This document shows, one piece after another, positions 17,803-27,719 of a stretch of DNA of 64,000 bases. A program made the position numbers and the translations under genes. The first letter of the stretch is position 1. Each line of letters starts with the position of its first letter. Below the pieces are notes generated by a model. The model was not told the origin of the DNA. It worked only from the letters and a program-made list of their open reading frames with translations, and did no database searches. This DNA is from Amycolatopsis camponoti (GTDB taxonomy: Bacteria; Actinomycetota; Actinomycetes; Mycobacteriales; Pseudonocardiaceae), in NCBI RefSeq assembly GCF_902497555.1, contig NZ_CABVGP010000001.1, positions 4,391,038 through 4,455,037 on the forward strand. Direction: 5' to 3'.

Positions 17803-17847
17803 AGCCCGGAGTATAGGTCGTTATACGTCGATATACTCGAACCAGCC
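17803..17847. promoter_or_regulatory. Divergent promoter/operator between HTH-AKR operon and ArsR
   Basis: Within 45 bp, GAGTATA (17809-17815) and TATACTC (17832-17838) form a perfect inverted repeat, and each arm holds a TATACT -10 box for one direction. A nested palindrome GTATAGGTCGTTATAC (17811-17826: GTATA, 6 nt, TATAC) recurs identically at 19992-20007. Arms separated by 6 nt suit an ArsR-type operator. Confidence 0.65.
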
Positions 17848-18186
17848 ATGACGACACGCACCGAATCCCAGCCGGACGTCGAGCAGCTGCTCGACGTGTT
17901 CAAGGCGCTCGCGAACCCGGTGCGGCTGCAGGTGCTGCGGTGGCTTCGGGAGCCCGAGCGGCACTTTCCGGTCGACCGGGCGATCGCCGACCCCGTCGAG
18001 GTCGGCGTGTGCGTGAGCCACATCCAGGAGAAGCTGGGCCTCGCGCAGTCGACCGTGTCGGCCTACATGGCGTCGCTGCAGCGGGCCGGCCTGGTGCGCG
18101 CGACCCGCGTCGGCAAGTGGACGCACTACAAGCGCGACGAGGCCCGGATCGCCGAGTTCGTCGCCGTGCTCGGCCACTCTCTCTAG
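17848..18186 (+). CDS. ArsR-family winged-helix repressor
   Basis: A 112-residue ArsR/SmtB-type regulator. LLDVFKALANPVRLQVLRWL (about 14-33) is the family opening, ISHIQ-like CVSHIQEKLGLAQSTVSAYMASL carries the recognition helix, and a beta-wing follows (LVRATRVGKWTHYKRDEARI). There is one cysteine (in GVCVSHI), so a classical metal site is not obvious; it may sense a metabolite. It is divergent from the HTH-aldo/keto reductase operon and followed 68 nt later by the LLM oxidoreductase. Confidence 0.9.
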   Translation: MTTRTESQPDVEQLLDVFKALANPVRLQVLRWLREPERHFPVDRAIADPVEVGVCVSHIQEKLGLAQSTVSAYMASLQRAGLVRATRVGKWTHYKRDEARIAEFVAVLGHSL

Positions 18187-18219
18187 CCTCTCCCCTTTCC
18201 CGCCTCGACGGACCGCCGG

Positions 18220-18254
18220 TTGACTCATATCGTAATTCTGCGATACTTCGATTT
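18220..18254 (+). promoter_or_regulatory. Promoter with overlapping dyad upstream of the LLM oxidoreductase
   Basis: TTGACT (18220-18225), 17 nt, ATACTT (18243-18248), then 6 nt to the ATG, giving a -35/-10 promoter with essentially no leader. TATCG (18228-18232) and CGATA (18241-18245), 8 nt apart, form a dyad inside the spacer, a likely repressor site. Confidence 0.6.
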
Positions 18255-19148
18255 ATGAGCTCGATCGAGAACATGCGGCTCGGCCGCTACGGGATCTGGA
18301 CGTTCGACTTCGAGGACCAGCCGGCCGGCCTGATCCGGGATTCGGTGCGGGAACTGGAAGAACTCGGCTGGCCGGCGATCTGGATCCCGGAGAGCGGCGG
18401 CCGGGAAGCCCTCACGCACGCCGGGTTCCTGCTGTCGGCCACCGAACGCCTGAGCGTCGTCAACGGGATCGCGCGGATCTGGTCGCGCGAGCCGCGCTAC
18501 ACCCAGACCGCGGCCCTGCTGCTGGCCGACGCCTACCCGGACCGCCACCTGCTCGGCCTCGGTCTCGGCGCCGGGAAGCCCGGCACCAAGCCGTTGCGGG
18601 CGATGAGCGACTTCCTCGACGCCCTGGACGCCGTCACCAGCGGCAACCCCGCGCCGCGGTCGCCGGTCCGGCGCCTGCTCGCCGCGTACGGACCGAAGAT
18701 GCTGGAGCTGGCCGGGAACCGGTCGGCGGGCGCCCACACCTACCACGTGACGCCGGAGCACACCGCCCAGGCACGGGCGGTCCTCGGTGACCGGCCGTTC
18801 CTCGGCGTCGAGCAGGCCGTGCTCTTCGAAACCGACGCCGCCGAGGCACGGGAGATCGCCCGCGCTCACCTGCACCGGTACCTCACGTCGGAGTACAACA
18901 TCGCGAAGTTCCGCCGGCTCGGCTACACGCAGGCGGACATCGACGGCGGCCGCGGGAGCGACCGGCTCGTCGACGACCTCGTCGCCTGGGGCGACCTCGA
19001 CACGATCACCGGCAAGCTGCGCGCCCACCTCGACGCCGGCGCCGACCACGTCGGCATCCAGGTGATCGGGACCGAACCGGGCACGTCGGCCATGCCGCAC
19101 TGGCGGCGGCTCGCCGAAGCGCTGCTACCCGCCGAAGTCACCGCGTAG
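18255..19148 (+). CDS. LLM-class F420-dependent oxidoreductase
   Basis: Luciferase-like monooxygenase fold, 297 residues, most like the F420-dependent TIGR03620-type group. MRLGRYGIWTFDFEDQPAGL opens the barrel, ELEELGWPAIWIPESGGREA follows, then LLGLGLGAGKPG, PRSPVRRLLAAYGPKMLELA and the C-terminal DHVGIQVIG. It probably reduces or oxidises a small molecule with F420 or FMN. It sits behind the ArsR gene and converges with the DUF3626-like gene, with which it overlaps by 24 nt. Confidence 0.85.
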   Translation: MSSIENMRLGRYGIWTFDFEDQPAGLIRDSVRELEELGWPAIWIPESGGREALTHAGFLLSATERLSVVNGIARIWSREPRYTQTAALLLADAYPDRHLLGLGLGAGKPGTKPLRAMSDFLDALDAVTSGNPAPRSPVRRLLAAYGPKMLELAGNRSAGAHTYHVTPEHTAQARAVLGDRPFLGVEQAVLFETDAAEAREIARAHLHRYLTSEYNIAKFRRLGYTQADIDGGRGSDRLVDDLVAWGDLDTITGKLRAHLDAGADHVGIQVIGTEPGTSAMPHWRRLAEALLPAEVTA

Positions 19149-19970
19149 GCCGAACCGCGCGGTGCAGTGCCAGACGCACTTGAGCACCTGGGGATCGTGC
19201 CGGCCGGCGCGGACGGCGTCGCCGATGACGCGCGCGTCCAGCCGGCCGTCCTCGGCGATCTCCTTGCCGGCCCGCACGACTTCTTCGCCCCGGAAGTCGG
19301 CGTGCTCGGCCAGGACCTCGACCGGCAGCCGGAACCCGTGGTGCCAGCACGTGGGAAACGGCAGCCCGGCGGCCGCGGCCTCGACATCGGTGCCGCGGAA
19401 CGCCGGGTCCAGCACGAGCGCCTCGACGTCGGTCGCGAGGTGGAGCGGGCCGTGGACGTGGGCTTCGACGTGGTCGTCGAGCTCGTCCCGCGTGTCCGCC
19501 TCGGCGAGCGCCACCAGCGGCATGTGCTCGGCGGTCCCGAAGTCTTCCGGCTCGGCGAAACTGTCCGGATAGCAGAACGTCGTGCGCGCGAGCACTTCCC
19601 GCCTCAGCCGGAAGTGCGACGAGCCGAACCGGACAGAGCCACCCGCCGGCCGGCGACGGTAGTCGAGCGAACCGTACTTCGGGCGGGCCGACGGCGGCTG
19701 GTCGTCGTAGACCCCGCCGAAGATGCGGTGCTCCCAGCGCCAGCGGTCGCCGCCGGCGTGGGCGGTCAGGCCGCCGTTGCTCGTGCCCGTCTCGAACTGC
19801 GAGCGGTACACGCCGTCCGCGACGAGGTGCCGGAGCAACGGCACCCCGCCCACCAGGCGGTCCGGGTGGAAGTGCACGGTGACGGCCAGGTCGCCGGGCA
19901 GCGGCGGCCCCGACACGCGGCTTGCCACGTGCGCGACCGCTCGCTGCCACGGTTCACTCCCCCACGCCAT
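19125..19970 (-). CDS. DUF3626-like protein
   Basis: A 281-residue protein that I match to the DUF3626 family from memory. VTVHFHPDRL (about 29-38), YRSQFETGTSNGG, RWEHRIFGGVYDD, RPKYGSLDYRRRPAGGSVRFGSSHF and HMPLVALAEADTRDELDDHVEAHVHGPL are family-like stretches. Many His and Asp residues suggest metal binding or hydrolase chemistry, but no function is established. The same 16-bp palindrome found before the ArsR gene lies 21-37 nt upstream of the start. An upstream ATG pair is out of frame. Confidence 0.75.
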   Translation of the reverse strand: MAWGSEPWQRAVAHVASRVSGPPLPGDLAVTVHFHPDRLVGGVPLLRHLVADGVYRSQFETGTSNGGLTAHAGGDRWRWEHRIFGGVYDDQPPSARPKYGSLDYRRRPAGGSVRFGSSHFRLRREVLARTTFCYPDSFAEPEDFGTAEHMPLVALAEADTRDELDDHVEAHVHGPLHLATDVEALVLDPAFRGTDVEAAAAGLPFPTCWHHGFRLPVEVLAEHADFRGEEVVRAGKEIAEDGRLDARVIGDAVRAGRHDPQVLKCVWHCTARFGLRGDFGG

Positions 19971-19991
19971 GGCGCCATCATAACCCGACGG

Positions 19992-20007
19992 GTATAGGTC
20001 GTTATAC
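19992..20007. promoter_or_regulatory. Second copy of the 16-bp GTATA-TATAC palindrome
   Basis: Exact copy of the palindrome at 17811-17826, here in the 96-bp space between the divergent DUF3626-like and EamA genes. It contains TATACC on the minus strand, a plausible -10 box, so a bound repressor would block transcription. Confidence 0.6.
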
Positions 20008-20066
20008 ACATCGAGACGTCCGAAAACCGCTGGCTTCGCGCCCGGCGTCCCGGCTTGACTGCGCGC

Positions 20067-20990
20067 ATGCGGTTCGGAGCTACGGGGTTCGGCGTCACGG
20101 TGCGGTTCGCGCTGCTGGCCGTCGTCTGGGGTGCGAGTTTCCTGTTCATCAAGGTCGGACTGGCCGGGCTCTCCCCCGGCCAGATCGCCCTCGCGCGGGT
20201 CGCCTTGGGCGCTCTCGCGCTGGCTGCCGTGCTGCTCGTGCGCCGGCGGCCGCTTCCCCGGGATCTCGTGCTGTGGGGCCATCTCGCGGTGGTCTCGGTG
20301 CTGTTGTGCGTCGTGCCGTTCCTGCTGTTCTCGTGGGCGGAACAGTACATTTCGTCCGGTTTGGCCAGTATCTTCAACGCGACGACCCCGCTCATCACGA
20401 TGCTGCTGGCCGCGGCGGCGTTGCCCGAGGAGCGGTTCACGCCGCCTCGGGTGCTCGGCCTGTCGCTCGGTTTCCTCGGCGTGCTCACGATCGTCGGGGT
20501 GTGGCACGGCGTCGACGTCTCGCACCAGCTGACCGCGCAGCTCGCCTGTCTCGGCGCCACCACCTGCTACGGCGCGTGTTTCGTCTACATGCGCCGGTTC
20601 GTCTCGCCGCGCGGGGTGGACCCGGTCGTCGTCGCGTTCGGCCAGACGGGCTCGGCGACGGTCATCCTCGGCCTGCTGGCGCCGGTGGTCGCGGCGACGC
20701 CGGTCCACCTGGACCTGGCGGTGGTGGCGAGCATGGTGGCGCTCGGCGTGTTCGGCACGGGCATCGCGTATGTCTGGAACGTCCGCATCATCGCCGCCTG
20801 GGGCGCAGCCAACGCCTCCGCGGTGACCTACCTCACACCCGTGGTCGGGGTGCTGCTCGGCGTGCTCGTGCTGGGCGAACCGGTGAGCTGGAACCAGCCG
20901 GCCGGGGCGCTCCTGGTGGTGCTGGGCATCCTCGCCGCGCACGGACGCCTGCGGCGGCGCAGGCCCGAACCCGCACTCGTCAGCCGCTAG
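20067..20990 (+). CDS. EamA/DMT-superfamily transporter
   Basis: A 307-residue, ten-helix drug/metabolite transporter with two EamA repeats. The first starts FALLAVVWGASFLFIKVGLAG. The second begins LACLGATTCYGACFVYMRRF and ends with YLTPVVGVLLGVLVLGEP. Likely an exporter of a small metabolite. It is divergent from the DUF3626-like gene across the second operator copy and may belong to the same regulon as the ArsR block. It ends at a perfect bidirectional hairpin shared with arc. Confidence 0.88.
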   Translation: MRFGATGFGVTVRFALLAVVWGASFLFIKVGLAGLSPGQIALARVALGALALAAVLLVRRRPLPRDLVLWGHLAVVSVLLCVVPFLLFSWAEQYISSGLASIFNATTPLITMLLAAAALPEERFTPPRVLGLSLGFLGVLTIVGVWHGVDVSHQLTAQLACLGATTCYGACFVYMRRFVSPRGVDPVVVAFGQTGSATVILGLLAPVVAATPVHLDLAVVASMVALGVFGTGIAYVWNVRIIAAWGAANASAVTYLTPVVGVLLGVLVLGEPVSWNQPAGALLVVLGILAAHGRLRRRRPEPALVSR

Positions 20991-20996
20991 ACACAC

Positions 20997-21030
20997 CGAT
21001 GGGGCGGCCGCCGAAGCGACCGCCCCATCG
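20997..21030. terminator. Bidirectional hairpin between EamA gene and arc
   Basis: Perfect 11-bp stem (CGATGGGGCGG, 20997-21007, with 21020-21030) and 12-nt loop between two converging genes; no U-tract. Confidence 0.75.
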
Positions 21031-21039
21031 AGCGTCGGA

Positions 21040-22842
21040 CTACAGGTACTGACCGGTGTTCGTGGCGGTGTCGATCGCCCGCCCCGAGTCCTGGTTCTTG
21101 CCGGTGACGAGCGTGCGGATGTAGACGATCCGCTCGCCCTTCTTGCCGGAGATCCGGGCCCAGTCGTCCGGGTTGGTGGTGTTGGGCAGGTCCTCGTTCT
21201 CCGCGAACTCGTCGACGATCGCGTCGAGCAGGTGCTGCACCCGGAGACCCGGCTGCTGGGTCTCGAGCACCGACTTGATCGCCGACTTCTTCGCCCGGTC
21301 CACGATGTTCTGGATCATCGCGCCCGAGTTGAAGTCACGGAAGTACAGGACCTCCTTGTCCCCGTTGGCGTAGGTCACCTCGAGGAACCGGTTCTCGTCG
21401 CTCTCCTCGTACATCCGCTCGACCGTGTGCTGGATCATCGCGTCGAACGTCGCCTTGGCGTCGCCGCCGAACTCGGCGAGGTCGTCGGCGTGGATCGGCA
21501 GGCCTTCGGCCAGGTACTTGGAGAAGATGTCCTTCGCGCCTTCGGCGTCCGGACGCTCGATCTTGATCTTGACGTCGAGCCGGCCCGGCCGCAGGATCGC
21601 CGGGTCGATCATGTCCTCGCGGTTGGAGGCGCCGATGACGATGACGTTCTCCAGGCCTTCGACACCGTCGATCTCCGACAGCAGCTGGGGCACGATCGTG
21701 GTTTCCACGTCGGACGAAACGCCCGACCCACGGGTCCGGAAGATCGAGTCCATCTCGTCGAAGAACACGATCACCGGGGTGCCCTCGGAGGCCTTCTCCC
21801 GCGCTCGCTGGAAGATCAGGCGGATGTGCCGCTCGGTCTCCCCGACGAACTTGTTGAGCAGCTCGGGACCCTTGATGTTCAGGAAGTAGGACTTCCCGTC
21901 CTCGTTGTCGCCCCGCGCCGCGGCCACCTTCTTGGCCAGCGAGTTCGCGACCGCCTTGGCGATGAGCGTCTTGCCGCAGCCCGGCGGGCCGTAGAGCAGG
22001 ACGCCCTTGGGCGGGCGCAGCTGGTACTCCTGGTACAGGTCGGCGTGCAGGAACGGCAGTTCCACCGCGTCGCGGATCTGCTCGATCTGCCGGGTGAGGC
22101 CACCGATGTCCTCGTAGCGGACGTCGGGCACCTCCTCCAGCACGAGATCCTCGACCTCCGCCTTCGGCACGCGCTCGTACGCGTAGCCGGCCTTGGAGTC
22201 GACCAGGAGCGAGTCGCCCGGCTTGAGCGGCTGCTCGGCAAGCAGATCGGAGAGCAGGACCACCCGCTCTTCGTCCGCGTGCCCGACCACCAGCGCGCGA
22301 AGGCTGCCGCCCTCGACGTCGGCGGCGAGCACCTCACGCAAGGCACACACCTCGCCGGTGCGTTCGAATCCGCCGGCCTCGACCACGGTGAGCGCCTCGT
22401 TGAGCCGCAGCGCCTGGCCGCGACGCAACGACGAGAGCTCGACCGCGGGCGATACCGACACCCGCATCTTCCGGCCGGCCGTGAAGACGTCCACCGTGTT
22501 GTCCTCGTACGCCTCGACGAAGACGCCGTACCCGGACGGTGGCTGGGCCAGCCGGTCGACTTCCTCACGCAGCGCGAGGAGCTGTCCTCGCGCCTCACGC
22601 AGGGTTTCGACCAGTTTGGTGTTGCGCTCGGTGAGCTGGCTCACCCTTTCCGACGCCTCGGCGAGCCGCTGTTCGAGCACTCGGTTCTGCCGTGGCGAGT
22701 CGGTCAGTTTGCGGCGCAGCAGCGCCACTTCCTCCTCGAGAAAACGGATCTGCCGAGCCTGCTCGTCCGCCGTCGTCCCAGCTCCGGATGTTGCTGAAGG
22801 GTCGGCCTCCTCGCGCCGACCTCCGGGAAGGTCATGATGCAT
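21040..22842 (-). CDS. arc: Proteasome-activating AAA+ ATPase ARC/Mpa
   Basis: Hexameric unfoldase that binds pupylated proteins and feeds them to the 20S core. The 600-residue protein has an N-terminal coiled coil that captures Pup (about 28-100), two OB-fold segments (about 105-220), Walker A GPPGCGKT (285-292), Walker B in [12 protein letters not shown], and sensor residues in [20 protein letters not shown]. It ends in QYL, the docking tail for the alpha ring. The start is set by GAGGAGGTG just upstream of the ATG; a longer frame was discarded. It is separated from dop by the 15.4-21.0 kb accessory block. Confidence 0.97.
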   Translation of the reverse strand: MHHDLPGGRREEADPSATSGAGTTADEQARQIRFLEEEVALLRRKLTDSPRQNRVLEQRLAEASERVSQLTERNTKLVETLREARGQLLALREEVDRLAQPPSGYGVFVEAYEDNTVDVFTAGRKMRVSVSPAVELSSLRRGQALRLNEALTVVEAGGFERTGEVCALREVLAADVEGGSLRALVVGHADEERVVLLSDLLAEQPLKPGDSLLVDSKAGYAYERVPKAEVEDLVLEEVPDVRYEDIGGLTRQIEQIRDAVELPFLHADLYQEYQLRPPKGVLLYGPPGCGKTLIAKAVANSLAKKVAAARGDNEDGKSYFLNIKGPELLNKFVGETERHIRLIFQRAREKASEGTPVIVFFDEMDSIFRTRGSGVSSDVETTIVPQLLSEIDGVEGLENVIVIGASNREDMIDPAILRPGRLDVKIKIERPDAEGAKDIFSKYLAEGLPIHADDLAEFGGDAKATFDAMIQHTVERMYEESDENRFLEVTYANGDKEVLYFRDFNSGAMIQNIVDRAKKSAIKSVLETQQPGLRVQHLLDAIVDEFAENEDLPNTTNPDDWARISGKKGERIVYIRTLVTGKNQDSGRAIDTATNTGQYL

Positions 22843-23202
22843 CGGGCACCTCCTCGGAGTGCTTTTCATTCCACGGTACCGGCGATCACCGACAAGAAAA
22901 GGCCTTTCCGGATCACAAGATCGGCGCGTCGCGGTTTCCTCGCCTGGTCCAGCACGGACATTCCCGCAGCGCAAGAGGCCATTTCGGTGCCGTGGCCCCG
23001 GCGCGTCGCGGGCCGATCCGGGCCAGGACGAACCAAGCACGTCGGGAGTACCCGCCCCCGGGACGGCCCAACCGCGCCCGCCGATGACGATTCGGGCCAG
23101 TTCCGCCCTAACCGCGCGGCGGTCCCCCGCGATGGCTAGCATCGGGCCGACGTCGGCCGCTCCAGGGCCGGGTCACCGTCTTGACGCGAGGGGGCACCAC
23201 CC
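22843..23202. other. 360-bp divergent intergenic region, arc and Pro/Gln-rich gene
   Basis: No gene is supported here. It holds the arc ribosome site, a short perfect palindrome AAAGGCCTTT (22898-22907), and TAGCAT at 23136-23141 as a possible -10 box for the plus-strand gene, which would give a leader of about 55 nt with a GAGGGGG ribosome site. Confidence 0.5.
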
Positions 23203-24063
23203 ATGACCTACCCGCCGCAGCAACCGGGCGGCTACGGGCAGCAGCCCGGCGGCTACGGGCAGCAGCCCGGGCCGTACGGCCAGCAGCCCGGCGGCTACCC
23301 CCAGAGCGGCCCGCAGCCCCAGCCGGGCTACGGCGGCACCCAGCAGTTCGGCCAGCCCGACCCCTACGGTCAGCCGCAGCAGGGCGGTTACCCGCCCCAG
23401 ACGGGCCCTCAGCCCCAGCAGGGCTACCCGCAGTACGGGCAGCAGGACCAGTGGGGCCAGCCCCAGCAGCAGCAGCCGGGCTTCGGCGGTTACGACCAGT
23501 ACGGGGGCGGCGGCTTCGGCGACGCTCCCCCGCCCAAGAAAAAGAAGACCGGGCTCATCGTCGGCATCGCGGCCGCCGCGGTGGTCCTCGTAGGCGGCGG
23601 CGTGACCTGGCTCGTCCTGGCCAACCAGGACGAAGGCAACACCGCGGCGCCGCCCGCCAGCAGCAGCTCGGCGGCGCCGACGTCCGCGCCGAAGACGTCG
23701 GCCCCGAAGAGCAAAACGACCTCGCCGTCCAGCCCGTCGACGAAGAGCACCAAAGCCGCCTCCGGGCCGGCGCCGTCCGGCAAGGGCAGCTCGCAGGACC
23801 TGTTCGACACGACGATCGCCGCCTACAACGCGGGCGACGAGAAGGCGTTGGCCGACACCATCTGCCGGAGCGTCTTCGAGGGCACCACGGGCGAGATCCC
23901 GAAGGTCACGGTGAAGCTGACCGGCACGCCGCAGGACACCGGGGACAAGTCCACCGTGCGCTACTCGGCGACGGACGGCAGCAAGACCAAGGTCGGCACG
24001 ATGTCGGCCCAGAAGGAATCCGGCTTGTGGTGCCTGTCCAACGTGAAGGCGGACGGCTCGTGA
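23203..24063 (+). CDS. Membrane-anchored protein with Gly-Tyr-Gln-Pro repeat tail
   Basis: A 286-residue protein in three parts. Residues 1-110 are a low-complexity Pro/Gln/Gly/Tyr region with GGYGQQP repeats, probably cytoplasmic. [10 protein letters not shown] stop-transfer-like patch precedes one transmembrane helix (about 117-139). Outside lies a Ser/Thr/Ala/Pro linker and a domain of about 90 residues with two cysteines (DTICRS and [10 protein letters not shown]) resembling DUF4878/NTF2-like folds. Function unknown. The next gene repeats the domain. Confidence 0.82.
   Translation: MTYPPQQPGGYGQQPGGYGQQPGPYGQQPGGYPQSGPQPQPGYGGTQQFGQPDPYGQPQQGGYPPQTGPQPQQGYPQYGQQDQWGQPQQQQPGFGGYDQYGGGGFGDAPPPKKKKTGLIVGIAAAAVVLVGGGVTWLVLANQDEGNTAAPPASSSSAAPTSAPKTSAPKSKTTSPSSPSTKSTKAASGPAPSGKGSSQDLFDTTIAAYNAGDEKALADTICRSVFEGTTGEIPKVTVKLTGTPQDTGDKSTVRYSATDGSKTKVGTMSAQKESGLWCLSNVKADGS
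23227..23289 (+). repeat. 21-bp in-frame tandem repeat encoding GGYGQQP
   Basis: Two identical 21-bp units (23227-23247, 23248-23268) and a diverged third (23269-23289). They keep the reading frame and encode the heptad GGYGQQP, so the tail can grow or shrink by whole units. Confidence 0.85.
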
Positions 24064-24076
24064 GCCCGCGCCGTCG

Positions 24077-24526
24077 GTGAACCGGGTGCTCGCCGCCGGG
24101 CTCGTGCTGCTCGGCGTGGCCGGTGCGGGCGCGGTGCTGGGACTGCTGCTCGTCGCGCCGTCCGGTACCTCGCCCGCGCCGTCGAGCGCATCGCCGCCGC
24201 CGGCCCGGACTTCGGCTTCGGCGGCGCCGAGCGCGGTCGACACGGCCGCGGTGAACGTGCTGGCCCGCGCGATCGTCGACGCGATCAGGGCCCACGACTC
24301 GGCGGCGTTCGGCAAGCTGACGTGCCGCCCGCAGAGCGTGGAGGCCCTGGCGCAGCTGCAGCGGACGTGGGACGCGGCCGGTCCGGTGACGGCGACCCTG
24401 AAGGAGCCGCCGGAGGTCCGCGGCGAGTCCGCGACGGCGAAGGTGCACGTCGAGGCGGCAGGCGGGACGAAGGACACGCCCTTCCCGCTGCACAAGGAGT
24501 CCGGCCGGTGGTGCGTTCCCGGTTAG
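24077..24526 (+). CDS. Anchored or exported protein related to the preceding gene
   Basis: A 149-residue protein with one N-terminal hydrophobic segment (about 5-27), an Ala/Ser/Pro linker and a domain of roughly 90 residues. It shares the Cys pair and the KESG-x-WC ending with its upstream neighbour (KLTCRPQ and KESGRWCVPG), so the two domains look paralogous. A GTG start 13 nt after the upstream stop suggests one operon. Function unknown; an extracytoplasmic binding or NTF2-like fold is possible. Confidence 0.75.
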   Translation: MNRVLAAGLVLLGVAGAGAVLGLLLVAPSGTSPAPSSASPPPARTSASAAPSAVDTAAVNVLARAIVDAIRAHDSAAFGKLTCRPQSVEALAQLQRTWDAAGPVTATLKEPPEVRGESATAKVHVEAAGGTKDTPFPLHKESGRWCVPG

Positions 24527-24536
24527 CCCGGGTACG

Positions 24537-26581
<2,045 letters not shown>

Positions 26582-26594
26582 GCGGGAGAGCCTA
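26582..26594 (-). promoter_or_regulatory. Leaderless -10 box of the M50 protease
   Basis: TAGGCT (26594 to 26589) followed by 7 nt and the ATG. Confidence 0.6.
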
Positions 26595-26654
26595 GAGCCC
26601 CCGGTGTGGGTACCGGGTGATCCGGGTCCGGTGGTGTCGCACACGGACACCCAC

Positions 26655-26763
26655 GTACCCGGACGGCCGATACGCGTACCTGGACGGCCGACACGGCTCC
26701 GGGGTCGTGTCGTCTGTCGGGGTACGCGTGTCGGCCATCTGCGTGCGCGTGTCGGCCGGTGTG
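26655..26763. repeat. Cluster of direct and inverted 21-bp repeats between divergent genes
   Basis: In the 238-bp space between the M50 and RecB-like genes, two adjacent 21-bp units (26655-26675, 26676-26696) match at 18 of 21 positions. About 26 bp later a second pair with the same 21-bp period (starting 26722 and 26743) shares GCGTGTCGGCC and is partly the reverse complement of the first pair. No gene is supported in it. Confidence 0.7.
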
Positions 26764-26807
26764 GGGGTGTGGGCGTTGCGGTCGCCGGAACTGTCGTACC
26801 CCGGCGT

Positions 26808-26819
26808 TACGCTCTGCCC
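26808..26819 (+). promoter_or_regulatory. Leaderless -10 box of the RecB-like nuclease
   Basis: TACGCT (26808-26813), 6 nt, ATG at 26820. Confidence 0.6.
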
Positions 26820-27719
26820 ATGCCCGACCCCGACACCGTCACCACGGAACCCCCGGCCTCCGCCGTCGCCACGCAGGTGCGGCGGCGGCCCGCGTTGTCG
26901 CCGTCGAGGGCCAGCGACTTCAAGCAGTGCCCGCTGCTCTACCGGTTCCGCGCGGTCGACCGGCTGCCGGAGGTCCCGACCAAGGCCCAGCTGCGCGGCA
27001 CGCTCGTCCACTCGGTGCTGGAGCGGCTATTCGCGCTGCCGGCCGCCGAGCGCGTTCCGGCACAGGCGCGGGAGCTGCTGGGCCCGGCGTGGACGCAGCT
27101 GTCCGAAGACCGTCCGGAGTGGACCGAGCTGTTCGACGGCGAGAAGCCCGACGACCACGCGGACTGGTTGCGGTCGGCGGAAAAGCTTCTGGACGCCTAC
27201 TTCGAGCTGGAGGACCCGCGGCGGCTCGAGCCGGAGGCGTGCGAGCTGCACGTCGAGATCGAGCTCGGCTCCGGCGTCCTGCTGCGGGGCTACATCGACC
27301 GCGTCGACGTCGCGCCGACCGGCGAGATCCGGGTCGTCGACTACAAGACCGGTGCCGCGCCGCGGGAAATCGGCGAGGCCAAGGCGATGTTCCAGATGAA
27401 GTTCTACGCCGTGGTGCTGTGGCGGCTGCGCGGGATCGTGCCGCGCCAGCTGAAGCTGATGTACCTCACCGACGGCCAGTCGCTCGCCTACACCCCGGAC
27501 GAAGCCGAGCTGCTCCGCTTCGAGCGCACCCTCGAAGCCATCTGGCAGGCCATCCTCAAGGCGGGCAAGACCGGCGACTTCCGGGCGAACAAGAGCAAGC
27601 TGTGCAACTGGTGCGACCACCAGGCGCACTGCCCCGAGTACGGCGGCACGCCACCGGCCTACCCGGGCTGGCCGGAGCCCGACGCGGGCGACGAGACCCC
27701 GCTGGACCGGGCCGACTGA
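26820..27719 (+). CDS. RecB-family PD-(D/E)XK nuclease with Fe-S cysteines
   Basis: Stand-alone RecB-like exonuclease domain, 299 residues. SPSRASDFKQCPLLYRF (start of the fold with the first Cys) is followed by RGTLVHSVLERLF. The catalytic core is GYIDRVDV and VVDYKTG (Asp...Asp-x-Lys), then QMKFYAVVLW. The C-terminal CNWCDHQAHC supplies three more cysteines, as in the AddB/Cas4-like iron-sulfur clamp. Probably acts in DNA repair. The thioesterase start overlaps its stop by 1 nt. Confidence 0.9.
   Translation: MPDPDTVTTEPPASAVATQVRRRPALSPSRASDFKQCPLLYRFRAVDRLPEVPTKAQLRGTLVHSVLERLFALPAAERVPAQARELLGPAWTQLSEDRPEWTELFDGEKPDDHADWLRSAEKLLDAYFELEDPRRLEPEACELHVEIELGSGVLLRGYIDRVDVAPTGEIRVVDYKTGAAPREIGEAKAMFQMKFYAVVLWRLRGIVPRQLKLMYLTDGQSLAYTPDEAELLRFERTLEAIWQAILKAGKTGDFRANKSKLCNWCDHQAHCPEYGGTPPAYPGWPEPDAGDETPLDRAD

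Noticed and set aside
20055..20060. TTGACT as the -35 box for the EamA gene
   Set aside because: It lies only 12 nt before the ATG, too close for a -35 element, so the match is taken as chance.
26655..26763. CRISPR array
   Set aside because: The repeats are degenerate, partly inverted and have no unique spacers, and no cas gene is near.
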